From Agitococcus sp. (GTDB taxonomy: Bacteria > Pseudomonadota > Gammaproteobacteria > Pseudomonadales > Moraxellaceae), in NCBI GenBank assembly GCA_030646715.1, contig JAUSLJ010000033.1, positions 1 to 64,000 on the forward strand: DNA of 64,000 nucleotides, read 5' to 3'. Below, one piece after another: positions 17,420 through 25,440 of this stretch. Below the pieces are notes generated by a model. The model saw only the letters and a list, made by a program, of their open reading frames with translations, was not told the DNA's origin and did no database searches. A program made the translations under genes and the position numbers. Positions within the stretch are counted from its first letter, which is position 1, and the number at the start of each line of letters is the position of its first letter.

Positions 17420-17768
17420 ACAACCTGATGGTCGAGCTTTATTAGCGATTGCGCGGACAGTACTGCGCGAACAGTTATTGCCTTTATTGCCAAAAGAGCA
17501 ACATTACAGCGCGTTAATGATTGCCAACGCCATGAGCATAGCCGAACGACAATTACAGTACGGTGATGCGCCGCAACAAGCCGAGCGTCAAGCCTTGGTG
17601 GCCTTGCTGCAACAAGAGGGTGATTTAGTATTATTACAGCGCGAGTTAGTCCGTCGAATACGTTTGGGTTGGCTCGATGAGCAAACGGAAGCTCAACAAT
17701 TATTGTGGAATATGACTGAGCAACGAGTAAAAGAAAGTGCGCCTAAAAGTTTGTTGCGTGGTGAGTGA
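17412..17768 (+). CDS. DUF6285 small protein (LvaB-like kinase partner)
   Basis: This 118-residue helical protein starts eight bases inside the kinase gene. The pattern PDGRALLAIARTVLREQLLP, then MIANAMSIAERQL, matches DUF6285, the LvaB family. LvaB is needed for activity of LvaA and is found next to APH-like kinases of this group. It has no catalytic motif of its own. It ends the operon, followed by a palindromic repeat. Confidence 0.8.
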   Translation: MREQPDGRALLAIARTVLREQLLPLLPKEQHYSALMIANAMSIAERQLQYGDAPQQAERQALVALLQQEGDLVLLQRELVRRIRLGWLDEQTEAQQLLWNMTEQRVKESAPKSLLRGE

Positions 17769-17789
17769 ATAGGGACGAATAAAATCCAA

Positions 17790-17857
17790 CCGCTCGCCCT
17801 GAGCTTGTCGAAGGGTGATTCGATTCTTCGACAGGCTCAGAGTTACCATAACGGCGA
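17790..17857. repeat. Dispersed palindromic repeat, copy B
   Basis: Arms CCCTGAGCTTGTCGAAG and CTTCGACAGGCTCAGAG surround a short loop. It is the same family as 4821-4875 and 54954-55022. It lies between convergent ends of the Lva-like operon and the desaturase and may act as a bidirectional terminator. Confidence 0.85.
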
Positions 17858-17872
17858 AACTTTTTTAGATAC

Positions 17873-18748
17873 TTAACGCGGCTCTTTCGCCTGTAAACTA
17901 AACGCATCTACCCGCGCGGGATTGTTTGACTCATGAAATGCTTCCCGCGCATACCATGCTTTTTTCAACCGATAAAACGGAATCGTCGGATACAAATGAT
18001 GCACTAAATGCCAGTTTTGACCCATCATTAACGGTGTCAATAACCATTCCCAACCGTCACGCAACATCGTCGCACCATAAAAATCATCTTTTTGCAAAAT
18101 GGTATGCGGATGATGCGGTAAATAAACAAACACCAGCACAATCAATGCCAAACCCATACGAGATGCCAAAAACCAAAAAACAAATAACTGCCAACCGCAA
18201 AACCAAAACAATATCGCTAATGCCGCTACGCCTAAGGGCAGTTGTAAGATGATTTGCCGTACTTCACTTTTGGGGCGTTGTTTAGCAACACGAAAATAAG
18301 CAGGCAAATACGACAATTCAAAAAAAGGCCATAGAAAATAACTATACCAACGATGTGTCAGCGAGGCATCGGGGTCTTTACCGACTTCATTGGTAAAGCG
18401 GTGATGTTGCATGTGTCCCCAGCGTAAGGCTTTAGGCGAAATATAGGGCAATAATAAGTTAATGGTTAACATCGCTAATAAATCGTTAATTTTCTCGTCG
18501 TTAGATGCCGAACGATGCACCGCTTCATGGATAGGCGTAAACAGATAATAGCCAATAATTGCACCAGGGATTGCGGCTAAGACGGGATTAATCCATTCGC
18601 AGGTCACAGCAACAATTAAAAATAACGCCAACGGTAAGGTGACGGCCAAAATAGCAACGACAGGCCACGAAATCTTGGGCTTGATGTGCAGACGTTTTAA
18701 TAATTCTGGGTCGTCATCCGTGGTGGTGAAGGTTGGGGTCTGGTTCAT
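17873..18748 (-). CDS. Membrane fatty-acid desaturase / hydroxylase
   Basis: The 291-residue integral membrane protein has three histidine boxes: HEAVH near 80, HMQHH near 118 and HLVHH near 250. These are the di-iron ligands of desaturases and beta-carotene-hydroxylase-like enzymes. About four TM helices flank them. The ATG at 18746-18748 is chosen over a GTG four codons upstream; neither has a strong ribosome site. No cytochrome-b5 or ferredoxin domain is fused. The substrate (fatty acid or carotenoid-like) is not decided by sequence. Its promoter lies in copy 1 of the 79-bp repeat. Confidence 0.8.
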   Translation of the reverse strand: MNQTPTFTTTDDDPELLKRLHIKPKISWPVVAILAVTLPLALFLIVAVTCEWINPVLAAIPGAIIGYYLFTPIHEAVHRSASNDEKINDLLAMLTINLLLPYISPKALRWGHMQHHRFTNEVGKDPDASLTHRWYSYFLWPFFELSYLPAYFRVAKQRPKSEVRQIILQLPLGVAALAILFWFCGWQLFVFWFLASRMGLALIVLVFVYLPHHPHTILQKDDFYGATMLRDGWEWLLTPLMMGQNWHLVHHLYPTIPFYRLKKAWYAREAFHESNNPARVDAFSLQAKEPR

Positions 18749-18771
18749 AGCAAGACACACGCGATAGATAA

Positions 18772-18850
18772 CTGGGGAGTTTGACTATTGCGCAGTAGGG
18801 ATGTTTACGAAAGGGTTAACGCTGCCAGTTGGTGGGATAATGCTGCCAAT
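18772..18850 (+). repeat. 79-bp direct repeat, copy 1 (left border of the PKS region)
   Basis: It aligns without gaps to 23957-24035 with about 10 mismatches over 79 bases. A core from TTAACGCTG to ATAATGCTG is identical. Flanks outside the 79 bases differ, so these are element borders. The sequence has no clear inverted repeats and its origin is unknown. Confidence 0.8.
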
Positions 18851-18979
18851 CGTCCGCATCCATCGCCAAACACTGACAAAGGTGTAGTAGCAAGTATTCG
18901 CCGTTGGTTAGAAAGCAATGACATCTCCCCTGAATTGATGAAGGAGCAAACTGATGATGAACAATCAAATGACGATTAA
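18788..18979 (+). CDS. Uncertain ORF, probable remnant ahead of truncated hicB
   Basis: This open frame starts only with TTG inside the 79-bp repeat and has no ribosome site. Its C-terminal part (ASIRRWLESNDISPELMKEQ, then acidic residues) looks like real protein and overlaps the hicB start by 26 bases. It is not HicA by any motif I can see. It may be the tail of a gene whose 5' part was replaced by the repeat. Function unknown. Confidence 0.25.
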   Translation: MRSRDVYERVNAASWWDNAANRPHPSPNTDKGVVASIRRWLESNDISPELMKEQTDDEQSNDD

Positions 18980-19067
18980 CGGTCATATTGCCGTGATTAG
19001 CTTTGACCCTGATATGGATTTATTTCGAGGTGAGTTTGTTGGCTTAAATGGCGGGGCGTCATGCTGA
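18954..19067 (+). pseudogene. Truncated HicB antitoxin N-terminus
   Basis: AAGGAG precedes ATGATG. The frame encodes MTINGHIAVISFDPDMDLFR (from residue 6) and GEFVGLNGGA, the start of the HicB RNase-H-like domain, then stops after 37 residues. Normal HicB is about 110 residues and continues after the GLNGGA motif. The break falls where the 3' end of the PKS cluster begins (hydrolase stop at 19059). No hicA and no hicB remainder were seen at the other end of the cluster. Confidence 0.75.
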
Positions 19068-19898
19068 TTTTGCCGAATTCGCCAGAAAAGTGTTAATTCG
19101 TGATGCCAGTGCTAATGGCTGTTCAAGTGAAAGATCGTGTCCTGCTTTTGGCATAATTTCCATGATGGCATTAGGCAAATGTTCGCTCAAGTCCAGCCGA
19201 GCGGCACGGCCTGCCAACTTGTCGTATTCACCAAATAACAGCAGTGTTGGATGTGTAATTTGAATCAATGGTTTCTCTAATGAGTGTCGCAAGGCCATAG
19301 ACATCAGCAGAAACAAATTGCGGCGCGTCGAGGGTATTTCACGCACCTCTCGCTCAATGTTTCGTACACGTTCAGGATGGGCGGCGATGAACTCGGATGA
19401 TAGAACTTGGTGAACAAGACAGACTTCAAATGCGACCTTAGCTTTGCTCAAGCAGTGAGTAAATGATAATACCCTCGTTAATGTCCGCCAAGAAATAGCG
19501 TCTGGCCCTGGCAAGGTCGAGGCTAAAATAAGGCAGCCTGTGCGGGCGGGTGCATCAATAGCCAACCAAGTGGCAACCATCCCCCCTAACGACAAACCAA
19601 AAATATGCGCCCGTTCAATCTGTAAATAATCCAGTAGATATAAGGCATCGGCGGCCATAGCGCGTGTCGAATGGCGTAGAGGTACGTCACTGGAGCGGCC
19701 AACACCACGCGAATCAAACATGATAACGGGATGTAATAGCGATAACTGTTGAGCAAAACTGCCCCACAACGTCATGGAGCCGCCTAAGGGCCGATTGAGC
19801 AAAATAGGCAGCCCTACGTTCTGTTGCCCCAAGAGTTTGTAAGCAATATAACCGCCATCTGGCAACGGAGCAAAGCAGATTTCCGCAGGTGCGTTCAC
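19059..19898 (-). CDS. Alpha/beta hydrolase of the type III PKS cluster
   Basis: This 279-residue hydrolase has oxyanion-side NRPLGG near 35, FDSRGVGRSSD near 62, the nucleophile elbow GLSLGG near 102 and a C-terminal KAGHDLSLEQP carrying the catalytic His. The acid is likely Asp in GEYDKLAGR. No signal peptide. It overlaps the acyltransferase gene by four bases and is last in the five-gene operon. It could release or lactonise a polyketide intermediate, or cleave a thioester or ester (inference). Confidence 0.82.
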   Translation of the reverse strand: MNAPAEICFAPLPDGGYIAYKLLGQQNVGLPILLNRPLGGSMTLWGSFAQQLSLLHPVIMFDSRGVGRSSDVPLRHSTRAMAADALYLLDYLQIERAHIFGLSLGGMVATWLAIDAPARTGCLILASTLPGPDAISWRTLTRVLSFTHCLSKAKVAFEVCLVHQVLSSEFIAAHPERVRNIEREVREIPSTRRNLFLLMSMALRHSLEKPLIQITHPTLLLFGEYDKLAGRAARLDLSEHLPNAIMEIMPKAGHDLSLEQPLALASRINTFLANSAKSA

Positions 19899-20671
19899 AA
19901 TGCTGCCATCTCGTCGAGAGCCTGCTGCATTAGCATTTGTACTTGCCGAGCAGCCTGTAGCGAGTCGGCATCAGGGGCAATATGCACGGGCGGCAAAATA
20001 CGCAAGCGTAGCGGGAATGGGAGTGGCAGATAAGGCAGCCATGGCCCCAGTGCAACTCCCCAAGGTAGGGCAATGGCGATAGGAAAACGCTCAAGTCGAG
20101 CCCAATGCCTTAGGCACAAAAACTGAGCAATCGCTTTGCCTTCGGTGAAAATATAAGCACTACGGTGTGCGCCCTGTACCACGACAGGCACAATCGGCAC
20201 TCCATTGGCGCGAGCCACGTCAATAAAGCCTGTGCGCGGTAAAATGACGATTTCGTTGCGGCGACGAGAATGACGGTAGGCTTCCAAATCACCCCCAGGA
20301 TAAACCAGCACTTGACCGCCTGCCGCAAGGATACGATTGGCATTAGCGCGACACGCAGAGACAGCTCCAATCTGTTGTAGTAGCCGACCTAGCGGCGTAA
20401 ATTGGCGCATCGCAAAATCATGGGTTAAGGCAAATAAAGGATTATCCGAGCCAAGGGCGCGCCATAAGACGGGCAGGGTACACAGTAAATCAGGGCCAAA
20501 AATACCGCCATTATGATTGGCTACAAAGAGTACGGGGCCTTTGGGCAGATGCTCCAGTCCCTCAGTTTTTAAGCGTAAATAGTGAGTGTTGATGATTTCC
20601 ATCACAGGCAAAAGCGTGGCGATGAGTGCGGGGCTACGCTGGTCGAGAGCGTCAGCGTGATAGCGTTTCAT
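19895..20671 (-). CDS. PlsC-like lysophospholipid/MGAT-type acyltransferase
   Basis: This 258-residue protein has the acyltransferase block NHNGGIFGPD near 52, the H-(x)7-D form seen in the LPLAT/MGAT-like subgroup, followed by YPGGDLEAYR near 125 and PIVPVVVQGAH near 160. AAGGGG lies six bases before the ATG. It probably transfers an acyl group onto a lipid hydroxyl. Within a type III PKS operon it may acylate the phenolic lipid or quinol product. It lies ten bases after the FAD gene. Confidence 0.83.
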   Translation of the reverse strand: MKRYHADALDQRSPALIATLLPVMEIINTHYLRLKTEGLEHLPKGPVLFVANHNGGIFGPDLLCTLPVLWRALGSDNPLFALTHDFAMRQFTPLGRLLQQIGAVSACRANANRILAAGGQVLVYPGGDLEAYRHSRRRNEIVILPRTGFIDVARANGVPIVPVVVQGAHRSAYIFTEGKAIAQFLCLRHWARLERFPIAIALPWGVALGPWLPYLPLPFPLRLRILPPVHIAPDADSLQAARQVQMLMQQALDEMAAL

Positions 20672-20681
20672 TATTTTCCCC

Positions 20682-21863
20682 TTAAGACATTAGCCGCATG
20701 GCCTGCGTCACGGCAGAAGAAGGTATTCGCGTCAGGCTGGCGGCGAGCCTCAGACTACGAGGCATCAAACCTGCCCAACCCATCAGTAAACGCTGGCTTG
20801 GCAGCCAACGGCTAGCACGATAGAGGAGACCCGCGCGCCAGATTTGGCTGGCAATATCCTGACGAATTTGATGATGATAACTACCCGCGTCTAAGCCCGC
20901 GAGATATTGGTTGGCAGCCAATACCCCACTATGAAGAGCGATACCCATACCATCGCCTGTAAACGAAGAAATCACCCCAACTTGATCGCCTATGCGATAA
21001 ATATTGTCCGCATCATCAGTAGGTGGGTTATAGACAAAACCATAGGGTACGCGATAAATAGATAGGGGCTGTGCTAGCAGAGGGATGGCATTAGATAAGC
21101 GTCGCTGCAAGTGTGGGCAGATACGCAACAGTTCTTCTAGTAAACCTGCCCATGTACCACCACAGGCTTTTAGCCAGTTACGTTCTGCCAATAGACAGAG
21201 GTTGATTCGGCCATCCTCTACCCGTTGCAGGCCTGCATAACCATGCGCGAATAAAACCAACTCAACATGATTGGCGAGTGCCTGACGCTGCGCATTATCA
21301 ACGTCGAAATACATCTTAAAGCCAACGAGGTCTTCGGGAGGGCTATCGGGATTACGTCGTAACTCACGCAGATCATGCTTGCCTGTGGCTAGAAATAAGG
21401 TGTTGGTTCGTACGGTGCCTATGCTATGAAAGTTGAGGTCAATAGCGTCGGTGATGTTGGTAATACTGGCACGTTGGCCACGCCAAAGTAGCGCGCCACA
21501 CTGGCGAGCATGATTCAGTAGTGCTTCATCCAAACGATAACGCGAAAGACCTAAGCCATTAAACGGCAGGGTGGTTTCGACAACTTTTTTCTGGCAGACG
21601 AGACGCAGGCGGGAGGTGGTGTGACCACCGAGTGCCTCTAAATCTAGCCCAAGTCGTCGGAGATAGCCTTGGGTTTCTGTACTCAGAAATTCGCCGCAGA
21701 TTTTGTGCGTGGCAGAAGCTTCACGCTCTAATATCAACACCTCACGACCAGCCTTTGCCAATACACAAGCCGCGCTAGCCCCTGCCAAGCCACCACCCAC
21801 GACCACCACTTCGGCTGTCGTGGGCAGATATTTTGGCAAAAAATTGTTGTGCATGGCCGTCAT
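20682..21863 (-). CDS. FAD-dependent oxidoreductase (UbiH/geranylgeranyl-reductase-like)
   Basis: The start ATG at 21861-21863 overlaps the methyltransferase stop (ATGA) and follows AGGA with eight-base spacing. The product is 393 residues. It has the dinucleotide fold VVVVGGGLAGASAA near residue 18, CGEFLS near 56 and the second FAD motif YRIGDQVGVISSFTGDGMG near 285. The family covers aromatic-ring hydroxylases and geranylgeranyl reductases. After a type III PKS and a methyltransferase, ring hydroxylation toward a methoxyquinone lipid is plausible, as with SrsC in the Streptomyces srs pathway (analogy only). Confidence 0.84.
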   Translation of the reverse strand: MTAMHNNFLPKYLPTTAEVVVVGGGLAGASAACVLAKAGREVLILEREASATHKICGEFLSTETQGYLRRLGLDLEALGGHTTSRLRLVCQKKVVETTLPFNGLGLSRYRLDEALLNHARQCGALLWRGQRASITNITDAIDLNFHSIGTVRTNTLFLATGKHDLRELRRNPDSPPEDLVGFKMYFDVDNAQRQALANHVELVLFAHGYAGLQRVEDGRINLCLLAERNWLKACGGTWAGLLEELLRICPHLQRRLSNAIPLLAQPLSIYRVPYGFVYNPPTDDADNIYRIGDQVGVISSFTGDGMGIALHSGVLAANQYLAGLDAGSYHHQIRQDIASQIWRAGLLYRASRWLPSQRLLMGWAGLMPRSLRLAASLTRIPSSAVTQAMRLMS

Positions 21864-22561
21864 TTTAATCGTCCTACACACAGACGAAACGGTATATGCC
21901 AGCTTATATTCGCCAAAATACCTGCTTGTGCTAATAAAGCCTGCCAGTCTGCACGACGAAAACTACGAGCAACAGAGACTGCTCCGTCATGGCGAACAAT
22001 AGGATGCCAGCGAGCCAAGCCCGCTAAAAGTGAATAGCCATAATAGGCCAGTGGATGACGCTGTAGATCAGCAATAAACCAACCGCGGCGCGCATACTGT
22101 TCCATCCATTGCAGAAAACTCACAATCTGACTATCCGTGAGGTGATGAGTGAACTGCGAGCTGACGATAAAGTCTGGAGGCGTTGCAGGTATAAACGTGA
22201 AGACATTGCCTGTGCAATAGTCGATATTCATCTCCGACGGGGTGGCCTGCCGAGCGGCTATCGCGCTGTTCGGATTCATGTCGATGCCTTGCAGCGTCAC
22301 CTTAAAACCACGTTGAGCGGCAAAGCGATGAATCATCCGCAATAAATCACCTTGTCCACAGGCAACATCCAGTATGGTGATGGCTGTACCCGCAGGTAAA
22401 CAGCGTATCGCTTGCTCCAGCCAGTGCAATGTCGCTTGATGAGTTCGAGTAACACGATTGACGGCGGCTAGATCGTTTAAGCATTGGTTGTAATCGGTGT
22501 TGCTAATATCATCATTATCCATTAACTCGGGCAGAGTACTGCGCTCTTTGAGCAATTTCAT
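21860..22561 (-). CDS. SAM-dependent class I methyltransferase of the PKS cluster
   Basis: This 233-residue Rossmann methyltransferase has motif I ITILDVACGQGDLL near 62-75, an acidic end of beta-2 in LQGIDMN near 92 and SSQFTHHLTD near 132. It starts two bases after the PKS gene. It likely O-methylates the polyketide ring, as in comparable phenolic-lipid clusters. The C-terminal substrate region shows nothing that fixes the substrate. Confidence 0.84.
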   Translation of the reverse strand: MKLLKERSTLPELMDNDDISNTDYNQCLNDLAAVNRVTRTHQATLHWLEQAIRCLPAGTAITILDVACGQGDLLRMIHRFAAQRGFKVTLQGIDMNPNSAIAARQATPSEMNIDYCTGNVFTFIPATPPDFIVSSQFTHHLTDSQIVSFLQWMEQYARRGWFIADLQRHPLAYYGYSLLAGLARWHPIVRHDGAVSVARSFRRADWQALLAQAGILANISWHIPFRLCVGRLK

Positions 22562-22563
22562 GA

Positions 22564-23658
22564 TTAGCTTGCCATCTGAAAGCGAAACGTTTCTGCGACC
22601 ATACCTGGGCCAAAAGCCATTGCCAAACCACGTGCTTCGTGTTGCTGTTGATGCAGGAAGTCCTGCAATACAAACATGACGGTTGCCGAGGACATATTGC
22701 CAAAGTTATTCAGTATGCGGCGAGAGCTACTAAGGTCATTAGTACTAAGCCCTAGTCCATTTTGCACAGCATCCAGTACTGAGCGACCGCCAGGGTGTAT
22801 CGCCCATAAGTCAAAGTCTTTAACCTGCTGTCCGCGCAATATTCTATTGGCTCCCGCTCGTTTCATATCCTCACGCAGGGTTTGATTAATCCGCTGCGGA
22901 ACTTGACCAGAAAGGTGCATATTGAAACCTTGGTCACCAATATGCCACGTAATGAGGTCGTTGCTGTCGGGAATGATGATCGCTAAGAAATCCAGCATGG
23001 CGATGCCCGTCGGCTGCGCTGTCACTAATGCCGCACTGGCACCATCACCAAACAACATCAGCGATAATAGGCAATTTAAGTCTGGGGTTTCTTGTAGATG
23101 CAGTGAGCACAACTCTAAATTAACGACTAAAACACGCGCAGCTGGATTGGCATGAACCGCTTGGTAAGCAACACGGAGAGCGGGTACAGCCGCAGAACAA
23201 CCCATAAAGCCAATCAGCGTCCGTTGAACATCAGGTCGAAGACCGAGAGCCGTCACTAGTTGTAGATCTAAGCCTGGTGCGGTAAAGCCAGTACACGATA
23301 CGACCACCAAGTGCGTAATACTTTCTAGCATAGCCATTGGGACTTCAAGTTGCAGTGCTGCCACGGCACGTGTTGCCAAACGTAGTGCTTCTATTTCGTA
23401 AAGTTCCATACGTGCACGGGTACTGGGGAAATTACCACGCGGATAGAAGCCACTTGCATCTATATCTTGTTCATTGACGATTTCGTCTGCATGCATAAAA
23501 GAATAACGATGTCCAATACCTGAACGTTCCGCCATGCGGTCGAATACTTGACGTGTGCGCTGGTCAGGGATCATGTTGCGCATCACCGCATTAATGGGAT
23601 GATGAATATCGTGCTCAGGTACTGCTGTACCGATGCCGTTGATGTGGGCTACTGCCAT
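22564..23658 (-). CDS. Type III polyketide synthase (chalcone-synthase superfamily)
   Basis: This 364-residue thiolase-fold enzyme has the complete type III triad: Cys 154 (GFMGCSAAVPALR), His 288 (WAIHPGGRS) and Asn 321 (NNFGNMSSAT). The CTGFTAPGLD and LMLFGDGASAALV motifs also match. Bacterial relatives condense a fatty acyl-CoA with malonyl-CoA units into alkylresorcinols or alkylpyrones. The adjacent methyltransferase, FAD enzyme and acyltransferase suggest a modified phenolic or quinone lipid. It is first in the operon. The cluster is visibly richer in G+C than its surroundings, suggesting transfer. Confidence 0.92.
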   Translation of the reverse strand: MAVAHINGIGTAVPEHDIHHPINAVMRNMIPDQRTRQVFDRMAERSGIGHRYSFMHADEIVNEQDIDASGFYPRGNFPSTRARMELYEIEALRLATRAVAALQLEVPMAMLESITHLVVVSCTGFTAPGLDLQLVTALGLRPDVQRTLIGFMGCSAAVPALRVAYQAVHANPAARVLVVNLELCSLHLQETPDLNCLLSLMLFGDGASAALVTAQPTGIAMLDFLAIIIPDSNDLITWHIGDQGFNMHLSGQVPQRINQTLREDMKRAGANRILRGQQVKDFDLWAIHPGGRSVLDAVQNGLGLSTNDLSSSRRILNNFGNMSSATVMFVLQDFLHQQQHEARGLAMAFGPGMVAETFRFQMAS

Positions 23659-23818
23659 GCCATTCTCGCAAAGTAATTTTAACCAACAGCTTTGCTAAAG
23701 GCGTGAGCTGTACTGACAATGGCGGGAGGATTATCCATTTAAAAACACAGTTTGTATGAGTAGAAATGGCGGTCAGATGACATGAGGGTAAACTTAAACC
23801 AAAGAGTCGTATGTGCGG

Positions 23819-23953
23819 TTACAGACATTGTCGTTGCAGCCAAGCTAATAATTTACTGAAACCTTTGGCATTATTTTCAGTTGTTTTCTTTTTACGTTTG
23901 AGGGTTTGGGTGTCGATTAACAAATAGCAGTCGAGTTTTGCTTTGGCGACATC
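23819..23953 (-). pseudogene. IS110-family transposase remnant (N-terminal piece)
   Basis: The minus strand reads DVAKAKLDCYLLID, then a basic KRKKKTTENN stretch, AKGFSKLLAWLQRQ and a stop. DVAK-x-KLD is the first catalytic block of IS110 (DEDD) transposases. The start codon and its preceding residues are missing, because the frame is joined directly to copy 2 of the 79-bp repeat at 23957. Only 44 residues of a transposase normally above 300 residues remain. Confidence 0.72.
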
Positions 23954-23956
23954 ATT

Positions 23957-24035
23957 CTGGGGAGTTTTACTATTATGTAGTGGGTGTGTTTATGAAAGGA
24001 TTAACGCTGCCAGTTGGTGGGATAATGCTGTCAAT
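23957..24035 (+). repeat. 79-bp direct repeat, copy 2 (right border of the PKS region)
   Basis: It matches 18772-18850 in the same orientation, about 87 percent by eye. It sits directly against the IS110 remnant. The 526-base gap 23659-24184 otherwise holds the PKS promoter region and no intact gene. Confidence 0.8.
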
Positions 24036-24184
24036 TCCTGAAAGGCAGAGTAACAATGGGTTTAATAGCTCTACCCATTTTGCGTTGACAGTGAGGGTAT
24101 TCACTTTACTGAACGAGCGCGGAGTTTAGTCCCGCGCTGCCTTGTTAACGCCATAGCTGTTGCCAGCTATAGTTAGGCTCTGTA

Positions 24185-24259
24185 TTAGTGCATAAACAAA
24201 GCAATCAGAATGATGATCGGGATAGGAATACCGAGCATAAATAATAAAATTGAACGCAT
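24185..24259 (-). CDS. 24-residue hydrophobic membrane peptide
   Basis: An ATG at 24257-24259 follows a very good GAGGTGA site with six-base spacing and encodes 24 residues, starting MRSILLFMLGIPIPIIILIA and ending at a TAA. It is a single TM helix with a PIP kink. Similar tiny proteins of this pattern are known in other proteobacteria. It lies 21 bases behind the membrane-protein gene at 24281-25162 and is probably its operon partner. Confidence 0.65.
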   Translation of the reverse strand: MRSILLFMLGIPIPIIILIALFMH

Positions 24260-24280
24260 GATAATCACCTCAGTAAAAAA

Positions 24281-25162
24281 TTAAGCCAAGCCGTCACGTT
24301 GTTTACCACCAAAAGTGGCCGCCCAGCTTGCGGTAAAAGCACCAGCCAATAAGGCGACAAACATCCATAAAGCGGAATAGGCTGCGGCCTTACGCGCCTT
24401 ATCGGCAGTTTCCCTAGCACTGATTTCGGTATCTTTAAGCGTCTTACTGGTTCGGTTATAGACATCGCTAACCCGAGCTTCCGCTTCAGCCTGCGTGATG
24501 CCGTTACGCCGTGCTAGCATCTGCCCCAAATACTGCCGATTCTCGCTACTTAACTGCCCAGTCCGTAAATCATTGGCAAAAATGCGCGCTGCTTCAGCAC
24601 GGGCATTACTGTCATTGACTTCAGGCGCTGGTTGAGCCGAACGGAACAGTGAGTCAACAAAATACGTCATCGGGCTATCTACCGAGTCATGGCGGTCTTT
24701 GTCCGAATTGTTGCCTACAGCAACAGTGGCCGCATTGGTTACTCCAGCCGCTACGGTAGCACCCGCTTGGAATAAACCGCCGACAATGGTACTAGCAGCA
24801 ACACTGACCAGTGCCACCACTAACAATGAGGCGACTGCCCACGTTAAAAATCCATGAGCGGTATCGCGGAAATAGACTTCATCTGTATGGACATTGACCC
24901 ATTTAACCCGCAGGCGGCCAGCCAAATAGCCACCCATCGCCGAAGCGATAATCTGGGTAAAAACTAACCATAGAATAGTAGAAATACCGAGTGCCTGAGC
25001 ACTAAGACCGTCGTTAGCCCACGGTGAAATGGCGGAAAAACCCAAACCGAAGCCTAGAATAATCAAAATCAGCGATAATGCCGCCGCCGCCGCCGCACCC
25101 GCCAAAATGGCAGCCCATGTGACACTTGATAGGTTTGAACTGTTTTCTTGAGTTTCGTTCAT
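24281..25162 (-). CDS. Conserved membrane protein of unknown function
   Basis: The ATG at 25160-25162 follows AGGGTGA and gives 293 residues. A start eight codons upstream has no better site. It has an N-terminal Ala-rich TM helix (about 15-45), TM helices at about 60-90 and 105-135, a long polar region (140-250) with an EAEARVSDVYNRT segment, and a C-terminal TM helix (about 255-280). The loop resembles YMC-type membrane stress proteins only loosely. I do not recognise a defined function. The 24-residue peptide follows it. Confidence 0.6.
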   Translation of the reverse strand: MNETQENSSNLSSVTWAAILAGAAAAAALSLILIILGFGLGFSAISPWANDGLSAQALGISTILWLVFTQIIASAMGGYLAGRLRVKWVNVHTDEVYFRDTAHGFLTWAVASLLVVALVSVAASTIVGGLFQAGATVAAGVTNAATVAVGNNSDKDRHDSVDSPMTYFVDSLFRSAQPAPEVNDSNARAEAARIFANDLRTGQLSSENRQYLGQMLARRNGITQAEAEARVSDVYNRTSKTLKDTEISARETADKARKAAAYSALWMFVALLAGAFTASWAATFGGKQRDGLA

Positions 25163-25440
25163 ATGATCACCCTTATTATTTATCAATGTTCAGCGTCAGT
25201 AGTACAACAGCCTGCGCCGTGAACACTCAGAGTGATTGAAAACAAAGGTATCGTCTGTACGAAAGCAGACATAAACGCGGGTATAACGCAGGGGTATCAA
25301 AAAGAGCTAGAAATCGCCTACCGATTAGGTTGAAGACAGGCTCTAGGCAGGAAAGTGGGGTGTTTTTGGGTGTGTATCACGCATCATCATTTTAAAATGG
25401 TTGTGTCCAATGCGCACTCTACGTGACTATTCAACTAAAG

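Noticed and set aside
18772-24035. Recent attachment-site duplication by a site-specific integrase
   Set aside because: The two 79-bp copies differ at about 10 positions, and there is no integrase gene or tRNA target between them. An old or repeat-mediated event is more likely.
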